Source: Apoda limacodes (Eukaryota; Arthropoda; Insecta; Lepidoptera; Limacodidae). Taken from it: 64,000 bases of DNA. The position numbers and the translations under genes are program-made. How positions within the stretch are numbered: position 1 is the first letter of the stretch; each line of letters starts with the position of its first letter. The stretch lies in the NCBI GenBank assembly GCA_946406115.1, contig OX291544.1, forward strand, positions 30,893,521 through 30,957,520, in the 5' to 3' direction. The notes under the pieces are model-generated. The model ran no database searches. It saw only the letters and a program-made list of their open reading frames with translations, and was not told the DNA's origin. Positions 1 to 10,700 of the stretch are shown here, piece after piece.

Positions 1-696
1 AGGCATTGGTCCCAGGTCTCTGATTGGGGACGGGTAAACTTGGTCCGATTCAACCCTACAAAGACACAAGTGTGCGCGTTCACCGCTAAGAAAACTCCAT
101 TCACTGTAGTCCCACAATTCCAGAACACTCCCCTCTCCATCTCCAAGAGCATTGGGATCCTTGGTGTTGACATCTCCAGCGATGTTCAGTTCCGAGATCA
201 TTTACAAGATAAGGTGAAGCTGGCGTCCAAAAAACTTGGTGTACTCAACAGAGCGAAGCAGTACTTCACGTCGGGGCAAAGGTTGTTACTTTACAAGTCG
301 CAGGTTCGGCCCCATATGGAGTACTGCTGCCATCTCTGGGCAGGTGCACCCGGATACCAGCTTGGCCCTTTTGACTTGGTTCAACGACGGGCTGTGAGAA
401 TTGTCGACGATTCCAAACTCACTTGCGGTATCGAGCCCTTAAGTCTGAGGAGAGACTTTGCCTCACTGTGCGTGTTCTACCGCTTGTACAATGGGTTGTG
501 TTCTGAGGAATTGTTCAAAATGATGCCCACGGCTACTTTCTACCATCGCACCGCTCGCCATCGGCAGGGAATTCATTCTCACACTTTAGAACCTAAATGG
601 TCGCGTACAGTGCGGTTTCCGGTACGGTGACCGCTTACCATCAGGCGGGCCATAAGCTTGTTTGCCACCTTAGTGGTATTAAAAAAAAAAAAAAAA
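1..696 (+). mobile_element. Jockey/CR1-like LINE, 3' part, internally deleted, with poly-A tail
   Basis: Frame 1 is open from the window edge to about 630 and encodes the end of a reverse transcriptase: NLVRFNPTKTQVCAF, GVDISSDVQFRDHL, KLASKKLGVLNRAKQYF, RPHMEYCCHLWAGAPGYQL, VQRRAVRIVDDSKL and FYHRTARHRQGIHSH. At about 614-625 the frame jumps from TGCGGTTT straight to the 3' UTR (GGTGACCGCTTACCATCAGG), losing the last roughly 190 bp present in the copies at 48701-49293 and 53775-54300. The 3' UTR ends CCTTAGTGGTATT and a 16-nt poly-A tail (681-696). A dead copy from a recently active family. Confidence 0.85.
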
Positions 697-1000
697 TCGG
701 CCATGTGCGAGTCGGACTCGCGCACGAAGGGTTTCGTACCATTATCTACAAAAATGAGCAAAAAAAATCACGTATTTTGTATGGGAGCCCCCTTAAATAT
801 TTTTTTTTTCTGTTTTTTAGTATTTGTTGTTATAGCGGCAACAGAATCTTACATTTTCTGTGAAATTTTCAGCTGTCGAATTATAACGGTTCGTGAGATC
901 CAGCCTGGTGACAGACGGACGGACGGGCGGACGGACGGACGGACATCGAAGCCTTAGTAATAGGGTTCCTAATTACCTTTCAGATACGGAACCCTAAAAA
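697..1000 (+). mobile_element. SINE-like repeat with GGAC microsatellite, full copy
   Basis: Begins TCGGCCATGTGCGAGTCGG directly after the LINE poly-A tail, continues with GGGTTTCGTACCATTA, a (GGAC)n run at 911-942, and ends TACGGAACCCTAAAAA. The same head, middle and tail recur at 57827-58076, and parts recur at 1126-1190, 34968-35345, 49966-50040 and 53110-53160. The family is widespread in Lepidoptera as I recall it; no coding capacity. Confidence 0.75.
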
Positions 1001-1125
1001 CAAAACCATATAACCTAAATAAAATCCATCCAATTTGACTATTTATCCATCCATCAAAACCCAAATTACTCTATTATTAAATATAATAGGAGAAACAATG
1101 CTGCTGTAACGTGTAGAAACGAATA

Positions 1126-1190
1126 AAACCGGTCAAGTGCGAGTCGGAAACGCGCACCGAGAGTTCTGTACCAACTCACAATTTACGACC
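1126..1190 (+). repeat. head fragment of the SINE-like repeat
   Basis: ACCGGTCAAGTGCGAGTCGG, then CGCGCACCGAGAGTTCTGTACC: a diverged head of the repeat at 697-1000. The sequence downstream to about 1500 may be its decayed body. Confidence 0.6.
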
Positions 1191-1199
1191 ATTAGCCAT

Positions 1200-2263
1200 T
1201 TTGCTACGGGAGTAATAATTAAATGTCATGTTAAAGAACAAAGGGCTGCAATATTTTTTGTTTTATGCTACAGTTTACTCTTGACTATTCGATATTAAAG
1301 CTGTGATGAGGAGAATACAATTTTTTGCAAAACAAAAAATGGTTATGCGATCTTAAAAATCGTCGAAGAGATAAATATAGAAATACACATTAAGGAAACT
1401 GGAGAACAAACTTCTTTTTTTAAGTCGATTAAAATTATGCTTAGAAGAATCTCTTGGAAACAAAAACGACAACCTTTTATTGTTAAAATTTCGTGCTTAA
1501 AAGTTGCCAAAGAAAACCCTGTTACTAAGCCAACGCTGTCTGTCTGTCTGTCCGACCTTTTAACAGTCGTCTTTTAAATCTTAACAGGCAGATTGCTTCA
1601 CAGAATATTACGGTGGATTATCTAAAAAAATAATAGAAGATTCATAAGTAAAATGCTTATACTTTGCGTTGAATTCTGTTTTGACTTTTCGAATCTTTTT
1701 CCTACCAAGTTATTGTAAGATGTTACAGACAGCATTATACTTGGCAAGAAAAAAACACGTAGGTAGTGGCGTTTCAGTGGAAATATATCTTGTAAGTTAC
1801 TTTTTCATCACTGATGCTTTGAAAGTGGCTAGTATTTAATTTGAAATGTAAATCGAATTTACATCCCATGTGATAGTTGTAAATTTGAAAGTTGAACGAG
1901 GCTTTCACCATCAACAAGGCAATTTTTATCAAACAATCGCACTGGCCACCATGACGAACGCGTAAAAATAGGTCGAAAGAAAAAAATGTGGTATGATTTT
2001 TTTTTCTTTTTTCAAAAAATGGCGGTAAGCAGATTAAGTTCACCGTGTGTTCTCGCAGGAACAACAGCTTGGAACACTAAAAAACTTTATTTGATTTTAG
2101 ATTTTATTTGTATAGAAATAAGGTCGCTTTACGATTAAGGTATAATAGTTTAGTTATGTAATACGAGACTGTGGCGCTAGTATAGGCGGAAGTTCCCAAG
2201 ATTAAAAAAAAAAGGCGCCATTATAAAAAAAAAACGTTGGCGCGGTTTAGTAAATTAGATTTG
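1200..2263. other. non-coding stretch, little recognisable
   Basis: AT-rich, with a CTGT run at 1529-1550 and A/T homopolymers at about 1980-2010 and 2204-2232. A 96-codon minus frame at 2064-1774 has no recognisable domain and is probably chance. Confidence 0.5.
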
Positions 2264-2337
2264 CGTAAGTTTTTTAATATTAACTATAAATTTGATATAA
2301 TAATATCAAATTTATAGTTAATATTAAAAAACTGACG
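2264..2337. repeat. near-perfect palindrome upstream of the THAP exon
   Basis: Arms 2264-2298 and 2303-2337 are reverse complements with a single mismatch; the 4-nt loop is AATA. The core TTTGATAT...ATATCAAA is fully symmetric. It could be a miniature foldback element or a transposon end; no function is evident. Confidence 0.8.
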
Positions 2338-2414
2338 TTGACAAAGTGATAAAGCATGAATAATTTGTTTTTTGTTATTGTTTGTTATAGATTTGGAACA
2401 TATAATTGATAACT

Positions 2415-2678
2415 ATGAGTAGAATTAAGTGTTGTATAAAAAACTGTGACTCCAATGGTCAAACTAAAAATATTTATCTTCATGCTTTTCCTTCGGTGGG
2501 ATATAAACGAATTCTTTGGTTAAAAAACATAGGTGATAATAATTTATATTCATATAATGCAAAACAACTACATAACAAAAAAGTATGTAGCAAACATTTT
2601 GAAGAAAAATTCTACGAAAATGGAAAACTTAATTATGTTTACGCAAGACGGAAGGATATCCAAAAAATCAACCAGAAA
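2415..2678 (+). CDS. THAP-domain zinc-finger exon (partial gene or transposase fragment)
   Basis: ATG at 2415 opens 88 codons that end exactly at a strong donor (AGAAA|GTAAGT, phase 0); reading on hits a stop at 2694. The peptide fits a THAP DNA-binding domain (C2CH): CCIKNC (residues 6-11), HAFP (23-26), W35, and CSKHF (58-62) giving the C-x2-H pair, followed by F66. The C-terminal AVPTIF-type box is not recognisable; LNYVYARRKDI is in its place. THAP domains bind DNA in transcription regulators and in P-element-type transposases. No later exon with a transposase or coiled-coil signature was found in the following 5 kb, so it is either an orphan exon of a gene with a distant second exon or the remnant of a P-like transposon. 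A 35-bp-arm hairpin lies 78 bp upstream. Confidence 0.6.
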
Positions 2679-2974
2679 GTAAGTTACCTAATATAATCCA
2701 ATAGGTTACTATTTCTTACGGCAACTAAAGAAGTTTGTTATAGCAAGCTATAGATGCAGCTATGGTTTGTTCGTGGAATTCGGTTATAGTTACTCCGCGG
2801 TTTTTTTTTTAATTTAAGTAGCCCTAAAAGTAGCCTTTTTTCTTCTCCATATCTTCAAGTACGTCTGCTCCATTGCGGCAGGATTGAGTAACTAATGTTT
2901 TAGTCATTCTCGAGGACACTTTTTAATTTTCCAAGATGAAAAATAGTCTACGTCCTTCCCCGGCTCTTAGGTTA

Positions 2975-3130
2975 TCTCTATACCAAATTTCATCTAAATC
3001 GGCTCGGTTGAAGTGTGATTGAGTAACAAACAACCAAACATCTTAACTTTCCCATATATAATAATAATGTGCTCCACCCGCCCTAAATTTGGTTATCGGA
3101 TTTAGATTCTTACGTCAACTTCTTAATTAT
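2975..3130 (-). mobile_element. repeat tail plus minus-strand Helitron-like fragment
   Basis: TACCAAATTTCATCTAAATCGG followed by CAAACAACCAAACATC is a common insect repeat tail. Then 3078-3125 reads, on the minus strand, GACGTAAGAATC...CCGATAACCAAATTTAGGGCG, matching the body of the Helitron at 29278-29876. Decayed; ends not defined. Confidence 0.45.
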
Positions 3131-3307
3131 ACCTACGAATGAAGTTTGCTATACCAAGCTAAACTTCGTTTAGGCTCGGTTATAATTATTCCCGAGACAG
3201 ACATACAGAGTTACTTTGGCATTTATAATATCAGTATATATATGGAAGTATGGATATATTTTGGCATATTAACATATATTATAGCTACGTGTTTAATGTG
3301 CTTGATG

Positions 3308-3476
3308 ACCGATATCTCTATTACATAATATATTGCTGTTTTTGAAGATATCCTTATAAAATTATAACTTTTGGATAAAGTTTTGCCGTAGTAGTAGTAG
3401 AAAATTTATCCAAAAGTAATAATTTTAAAAAGAAATCTTCAAAAATAGCAATATATTATGTAATGGAGATATCGGT
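3308..3476. repeat. long imperfect palindrome (foldback/MITE-like)
   Basis: Left arm from 3308 (ACCGATATCTC...) and right arm ending 3476 (...GAGATATCGGT) pair over about 75 bp with a handful of mismatches, leaving a loop around 3386-3402 that contains GTAGTAGTAG. No open reading frame. It looks like a non-autonomous hairpin element. Confidence 0.75.
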
Positions 3477-3904
3477 ATAAGTTATCTATTAAGCTATAAG
3501 GACGAATAATAAGCAGACCCTTATTCTTATGGTTTCCCAATGTCTGTATGTCACTTCGTCCGTTTGTATGGAAACACTAATTTTATTTAGAGACAATTAT
3601 TAATGACCACAGTGTTGAAATGTCATTGTTCTGTGTCCATAGAATATTTTGCCTTAAAACAGTCATGAAAAAATTGCTTTCTGTGTTCCAAATGATATGT
3701 GTTTATCAGTAAAATTCTGTAAAGATTATTACGTTATAATTATAAACTTAAAACAGTTGTTCACAGTCCGTACAGCCTCCAGAAATAATAATAGTATAAA
3801 ATAGTATATAACCAATATATAGCCAATAATGACTGCCCCAAATATCCGTATACCATACAGTACTGGTCGCAACCAGAGTCGAGACAACTTTATAATAACA
3901 TAAT

Positions 3905-3985
3905 TAGCGGGCCCTTACCGGAAATCGAACCCGAACTTCGACAGTCGCCTGTTCTACCACTGCAATGCGCCATTCGGTCCTCTAC
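3905..3985 (-). mobile_element. tRNA-derived SINE head
   Basis: On the minus strand: GGCGCATTGCAGTGGTAGAACAGG (A-box-like) and 25 nt later GGTTCGATTTCC (B box). It looks like an RNA polymerase III promoter of tRNA origin, but no full cloverleaf forms. Confidence 0.5.
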
Positions 3986-6286
3986 TCCACTATTAAATAA
4001 AGGCTACGTTTTGCACAAGGTAGAATGCAAGTGGTTTTGGGTCAAAATATTTTTACTGACTTACTCATAATATTTTTCCACCTATATTTGCAGACGGGTT
4101 TTCTTACAGCTTTTTGGTTTTGCAATTTTGCCCTGTGTCAATTTTGTTCAGCCTGATATTAAGTAACTAATCTAGTCTAATAAGTAACTTTGTAATTCGG
4201 CGAAAATGAAGATCCTTGTCCACATTGGTTGCCATAGTTTTTTGTGGCCGGGCGGCAGCTTTTCAGAAGCTTGGAGATATATCTCGAGGGCACAGATTTT
4301 GGAATCTGCTGAGGATCATAGTATAACTGAAATGTTAGTTGATTTACAGGCGAAGTATATAGGCGAAGTATATATATAGATAGTCGTAAAAATATTATAC
4401 CCACTGTAAAAAATCGTATCTGTACAAAAATACCCTGTACGTAGTAAATAAAATTAGCTCATCGTGTAGGAATGTAAAAAATTTAGAATGATTATGTCAT
4501 ATCTTTGAACGTATTTAAATTTATTGTTTCAGAGTGGCTATCGTCGGTTAGAGTAGGTTTACATATGATTTAGAGATAACATCTTGTCCAAAAAACTACA
4601 CGTCGAAGGTGACTTTGAATTGGTTGCCTAGTCAACATGGAAGAGTCCATATCACAGAATAAAGAACTAGTAGTAAAAAGTATTAGCTTATATATTGGTG
4701 TTGGCACTTGCAACTGTGTATTTTCTATCTCCACAAGATGGTTCACATCCACAGGCACCATATTTAAGTGAATATAAGCAAATATTGATACACAAAATTT
4801 AATTGTATGTCCTGAGTTACAATGTCACTTTATAAAGTTTATGCCGTGCAAACTCATTGTAACTCAGAAAAGGTAATAAAATGAAAGTACTTATAGCACA
4901 TTAATCATACAGAAATATAAAACATTCCTTTTTGAACATTTTTTTTAGTTTGAATGGCATTAGGACGTAACAGACGTCACTAAGAATTTTTTGAAACTTC
5001 GACGCGCTCTCCTGTACTTACGACAAATGATTTACGAAGTTTTGCCTTGCAGGTGTCGCTATAATCATTGCAAGGTTGAATCTTGTATGGTAATTTACGA
5101 TAGAGAACTTTTTAAGATTATTAGGAGAGATAAGTTTGTAAGAATTTGATTAATTTTGTTACAGTCCTGAGTACACTTTTTGACGTGAAAAAAACATAAG
5201 TAATAGTACAAACCTTATTTAGGTGAATTTGCTAATATGAATTATCATATTATCAATTTAGGTATATTATACAGAAAATACACAACATTTTAAAAATAGC
5301 TAGTCTTTTAGTAGCTATTAATAAATAATTGTTTATTAACATTTTAGAAATCTCTTTTGTACGAAGAGGAAACAAAAAATATAAGCCTGTGCCTAGGTAT
5401 GATGATACTCAAAAAAATAATATCTACAGATATTTTGTATTAGAAGGTGTTGTCTAACATTCTTTATCATTTTAATAATCTTACACGAATATTGTTTTAA
5501 AACATTAATGAAAGTTCAAACTATACTATATATTACATTGAAGTTTTAGTTCAAAACTAAACAAAAACTTTCGTAAATGGTCTAATAATTATTAATTGCA
5601 GCCTAAGTAATTAGCTTAAGAATTTAAGAAAATCGAAAATAAATGTACATTTCATGAATATTTATGAATAAACAATGACAACTTTGGAACGTTGTTTGAT
5701 TTTACGTCCTTTGGTCTATTCTTCGTAGATGAAGAACAATATAAATATTAGTCTGGGATGGAACTTGGTATCTATAAAGCCACATTAGAAAAGTAATTTA
5801 TAAGCTGGCTAGTAATATCGTTTCTAACAAACTATTGTGTAACAGCTTCTCTTAATATTCTTGATTATTTTAAAGGTGATAAAAGGGATCTTACCCGGCC
5901 AACACGCTAACAGGAGCTATTTAATGTGAGAGCCATGAATTTAGACATTTTTAGCACAATCCAAACCAATGCCTAGTTTAAAGCTTAGAGCAGTACTGCT
6001 TATGCAATTAACATACACACAACCGTCAGATGACGTGTGATGACTATGACGTACGCGAGGTCGGCAGTGAAGTTAAAAGTTGATGCGCTTTCCCGCCGCT
6101 TGAGGTAGAAATACTTCCTGTCACTGTAGCCATGCTAATAAAGGCCGAATCAGGCTGTATTGATAATTTTAACGATACATCTGATCGTTATATTAGTAAA
6201 ACTTTTAACGCGGCAATATCACTTACATAAGTTCATGGACACAACTTCTTCTTATCGAGGAGAAGTCACCTATCTACCTACAGGAG
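3986..6286. other. intergenic, nothing recognised
   Basis: AT-rich sequence without domain-bearing reading frames. 6000-6140 is less AT-rich and has TGACGTGT and TGACGTAC, but no gene model could be supported there. Confidence 0.5.
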
Positions 6287-6425
6287 CGCTATTTTTGACG
6301 TCGCGAAAGAGTTTGACAAAGACAACCGCTTAATTTATCAGATGTTTCCCTAAGGAGGGCCAGATTGTCTCGAAGCTGTAATACGAGACTGTCGAATGTC
6401 GTTTTACAGTGACAGTGGGAAATGG
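6287..6425 (+). mobile_element. jockey-type LINE reverse transcriptase relic
   Basis: Plus-strand reading gives AIFDVAKEFDKDNRLIYQMF, a stop, then PDCLEAVIRD. This matches RT motif A of jockey-like elements (FDVAKAFDKV). One in-frame stop and no flanking ORF: an old fragment. Confidence 0.6.
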
Positions 6426-7077
6426 CTTTAATATTTCCAGTTTTTATGTAATGGTCCCTCATACGACAATGTAAAGTCCAGTTAATCTGTAGATCTGATG
6501 TGATATCCATCTCCTATTATCACGATCTATTTCAAATTGATTTGTTTCTAAAAAATTACTAATTAACTACCTTCAACAAAAAATATTATATAGATAATAA
6601 TACATTGAAATTAAAAAGAATGGTTTGATTTATTGAATTTAATTTAAATCCCTATCCTGAACATGGCAAAAATATCTAAATAATATTATTTTTAACAATG
6701 CTCTAGTGTTTAACTGGTATGTACAAATAAAGAGACAAATGGTTCCTAAAATTTTTTTTTCAATGCATATAAATTATAAGGTGTTATAAAGTATTTTTTG
6801 ATTAGAATTTAATTTGGTTTTCAAAATATTTTTGTAGCTTATATAATTAGAAACTTATCCCACATAAGTCAAAGTCATCATCAAGTAGAATAAGTTATTT
6901 TATTTAGCATTATTTTTCTTAGAAGTAAATTTTTTTTTACTTATATTAAATGTAAATAAATTGAAAGCTCCACTTATTTTTTAAAACTTTGGTTTAAAAA
7001 CGTTTAAAACTATGCACAAAATATTGAAACAGTAAGTTTGAATTTTACTTCATTTTTGAAAATTTTAACAACTCTGC

Positions 7078-7155
7078 TGCTTAATTGGTAAAATGGCGTA
7101 TAAGTTGTTGTTTCTTATCACCATCAAGTGTTCGACTCGCACCTGGCCGATTTTT
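7078..7155 (+). mobile_element. degenerate tRNA-like segment
   Basis: GCTTAATTGGTAAAATGGC resembles an A box and GTTCGACTCGC a B box at tRNA-like spacing; the stems do not form well. Probably a SINE head or tRNA pseudogene. Confidence 0.35.
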
Positions 7156-7327
7156 ATTTATTCTTTGAGGGAATTTTGGAATTTATGGCAAATTGATTTT
7201 TTATTCATTGTAAGCGAAGTTGCTTAACTAAAAAATATTAAGTTACTTAAGCTAAGCATATCCAGATCACACATGCCATTCTGTCATCAAGTTAGTTAAA
7301 AAAAGTCAATTCGACTATAATATTCAA

Positions 7328-7333
7328 TTTATT
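7328..7333 (-). promoter_or_regulatory. candidate poly-A signal of elongase 1
   Basis: AATAAA on the minus strand about 50 nt past the stop codon. It is the first such hexamer downstream, but the region is AT-rich, so chance is possible. Confidence 0.4.
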
Positions 7334-7383
7334 TTCATCATTTTATGTACATATTTAACTACAACCCAGTCGTGAAACTAAGG

Positions 7384-7710
7384 TTAATGTATCTTTTCAC
7401 ATTTACCACAATCTGTTTTTAAATTATTTAAAAACTGATCCTGGTTTTTAAAACTTGATTTTTGTTGCTTTATTCCTTCATTATTGCTGTAATGCATTTC
7501 TAGACTTTTCTTAGCTCCGTTTACTTTAGCTTCCAAGTCTTGTTTTGACTTCTTCTTTGAATTTACGTAGCTTTTTATGTAAAAAGAGCTAAACAGGTAT
7601 ATAAAAAGAAGAATATTTACAAGCGCAAAATATAAAGTGTAAACGTGCATTGGGCATTCGGTTGTTTTGTAAGCAACAACCATTTGGACGAAAATTATTC
7701 CAAATTGTAT
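7384..7710 (-). CDS. elongase 1, last coding exon
   Basis: It begins after ATTGTTTCAG with IQFGIIFVQM, which completes the TxxQxxQ motif, and continues with TECPMH, a transmembrane helix (TLYFALVNILLFIYLF) and SSFYIKSYVNSKKKSK. Stop TAA is at 7386-7384. The hydrophilic tail after the last helix is about 60 residues, longer than in elongase 2. Confidence 0.93.
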   Translation of the reverse strand: MQFGIIFVQMVVAYKTTECPMHVYTLYFALVNILLFIYLFSSFYIKSYVNSKKKSKQDLEAKVNGAKKSLEMHYSNNEGIKQQKSSFKNQDQFLNNLKTDCGKCEKIH

Positions 7711-10700
7711 CTGAAACAATATTGTTTATTATAATTATTATAATTTTTTCATCTTATCTCTTCAAAAAACGTTTGATTCTTTATACTTGGAAAAACGCGC
7801 TATCTATAATTACTTTTGAATACTACGTGAAACATAATAAATTAGTGCTAGGTACTGAATGAAATCACGTTGGTCATGCCTCGCGGTGTTAATTTTTAAC
7901 ATTTTGTGTGTCCTCAAATTCCTGATAAGCTTTCAAATAAAAAGGCTGACTTTGTAACTAATTGTACCGACACGTATGGTAGGGTTTTCAATCCAAGTTA
8001 AGGGCTTAATTGGTGACTAAGTCTTTGGTAACTAGGCTTTAAATAATATTATTACTATTTTTGTTACCAAATCTTTTATTTCTATGTGTACATAGCGTAA
8101 TGATAACGTCACACATCTGATAATTGCCTCCATGGCTAATTTTAAACAACTAGATAACTATTTTTCATAAAAATAGTTTTGTCGATTAGTTGTGAAAATA
8201 TAGGTTAATGTGTATTTGGCACTTGTAACTTTATCCCTAAGTTTCGCCTGTTTGATAAATATAGCCTATAGCAATTATCATTATAAAGTACACCATGTTT
8301 TTAATTATGTATTTCATGCACAAAGAGTAAAAGTATAAGTTATAGGTAGACGAAATTTTCAGACCAACGGTTTAAACCACGCCATTGTGTCTGTCACCTT
8401 GATGTAAGTTAACAATCTGATCCGATCTATACTTTTAATTTGCAATTGTAACTGAAGGACTAAAACCAGTGTATACTGAACCCAAGTGTAAGAATACAAT
8501 AAGAGGTCCACCTACTAGACTTTGACGTCACACAAACAATCGAACTAATCCATTTCGCTCCTCGTATTTTAAATTTCCTCAAATTGTTTTTGTACTTTAT
8601 AGAATTAAAGTTTATTGTTGTTGAATGATTAAATAAAAAAAATATTATAATAGGCATATTTCTATGGAAAGAAATATGTAAAAGAAGTGTCTAGTCTCTA
8701 AATTACAAAATGACGAGAAAAAAGCTAGTCACCTACATAGACGACAATATTTCCTAAACTGCTCATGATATTTCTATGAAGTCAAAGCAACATTGAAGTT
8801 TATTTCATCATTATTTATATGTAAAATAAAACTCTTTTTAATATACTTTTCGTCACACTTACTCATTAACAGTGTTATTACGTGCAGGCAAAGCGAGTAG
8901 CTTTGTAAATTTTACTTTTATCAAAGCAAATTGAGTTCGTAGAACTCAGGGGCGGTAATGACGCGCCTATTTTATCAAAATTTAATAGATAGGCGCACTA
9001 TTGTGTATAATGGATGGAATGGATTGTGTATAATGGATACGCGCACAATACAAGCGAGCAATTACAAGTTTTAACTTCAGCAAATAATTCATAACATCTG
9101 GCACGTGGCGCAGTTTTCTCTACTTGTATTCCTGCCATTTAAATTGTGTTTTGGTGACTTTATTTATTTATCGACCTTATATTTTTATTTATTTACTCGC
9201 AAATGTGATGAAAAACATTGTGTGTAACACAGGTGATACGAAGATTACAAAGTCGAGTCATTATTATGTTAGAATTTGGGTCACGTCACAAACATTGTAC
9301 TTATTAATAGGATTACAAAAAAAAACTTACCAATTGAAGTCTAGTGATGTACTTTTTCCACCATAAGTATTGAGCAATTCCAGGAACCGCCGACAAACAG
9401 TAATACGCATACATAACGATATGAACAAATGTGTTCATAGTTGGCAGGAAAATCCAATTTTCGTTTAGATCGTATTTGAGACCGACCCATATTAACCCAA
9501 CCATGAGTGTGTGGTGGTAGACGTGTAGAAACGTAACCTGGTTCTGTTTCTTTCTTAGAACGAAAAACACAGTGTCCAACAACTCTGTGACTTTTGCTGT
9601 AGTATAAGCATATCCTATTGATGTTACCTGAAATTACACATAAAGTGTAATTAAAACTTAAACACAATTAACTTGTTACAAACTTTGTTGACGAATGTTG
9701 TGAACATACCAATATTGTTAACAACGAATCCCAAAGTTTATATAAACTTTGGAAATTTCATATCATAATTAAAAGGTAAACAACCCCTTTGATACTGGGA
9801 CCAATAGATGAGTTACTAGCATTTTTGTGAATATGTCTCATTATTGTAATTTTTTTTATTTGCTCTACGCAAATCTATATAGGTCAGGTCAGCACACTTT
9901 ATGTTATTTCAAAGTAATAAACATCACCCCCTTCTTAGTCTCTAAAGTCATATTAATCATAAAACTTTTGTATTTTGTGAGTATTTAGCACTAAAAATAT
10001 TTTTGCAAACACAACAGTGAGTCCCTGTAAGTGAAAAATACTTAAAATATTTAAAAAATCTTAACTTACCTGCAACAAATTTTCCTTTTTATGAATGTTG
10101 CAAGTTTTATAAACAACACCATGTTTCCAGAGGTAGCTGGCGGCCTGTAACAAAAAAAAAAGGGAGCAATAATTTACAAGTCATGAGATGATGCTTGTTG
10201 TGAGTAACAGTGTTGTCTATCTGAAACAATATGCTTAGTAAAACTACGTCTGGTAAGTATCCGCCTAATGGCGACTTTTTTAGGCCTCATACTTCGAAGG
10301 GTGCGTTAAATCGTCCAAGTCAAAGGCCTTATGTGCGTCTTGAAAACTCTGATGGTCTAGTGGCCACTAGCTCAAAAATGTCTGCCAATTTGCACTGAGC
10401 CAGCCCTAACCTTTATCATTGAAATCTGGGTGAAATTATGTAAAACTTATAAATCAATTCGCTTACATGTCATAAAAATAATAAAACGAGAGTCATGTTA
10501 GTCAGATCAGAGAAAAATAAAAGTGAAAAGATAAAAATAAAGTGTCCGTCCATTTGTTATTGGAATTAATAATCTTAAAAAAAATCAAAATATTGTATTA
10601 AGCTTTTTTAGCTTATTAAATTTTGATGGAATTTGAAGCTTATTTAAAAAGATTTCTCTTGAACGTTCAGTAAGTAAAGTATTTTATACTTTAACATACA

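Noticed and set aside
597..957. Two overlapping frames of 88 and 99 codons after the first LINE
   Set aside because: They run through poly-A and the GGAC microsatellite of a SINE-like repeat.
9341..9667. 108-codon minus frame overlapping elongase 1 exon 4
   Set aside because: An out-of-frame shadow of the catalytic exon; no motif.
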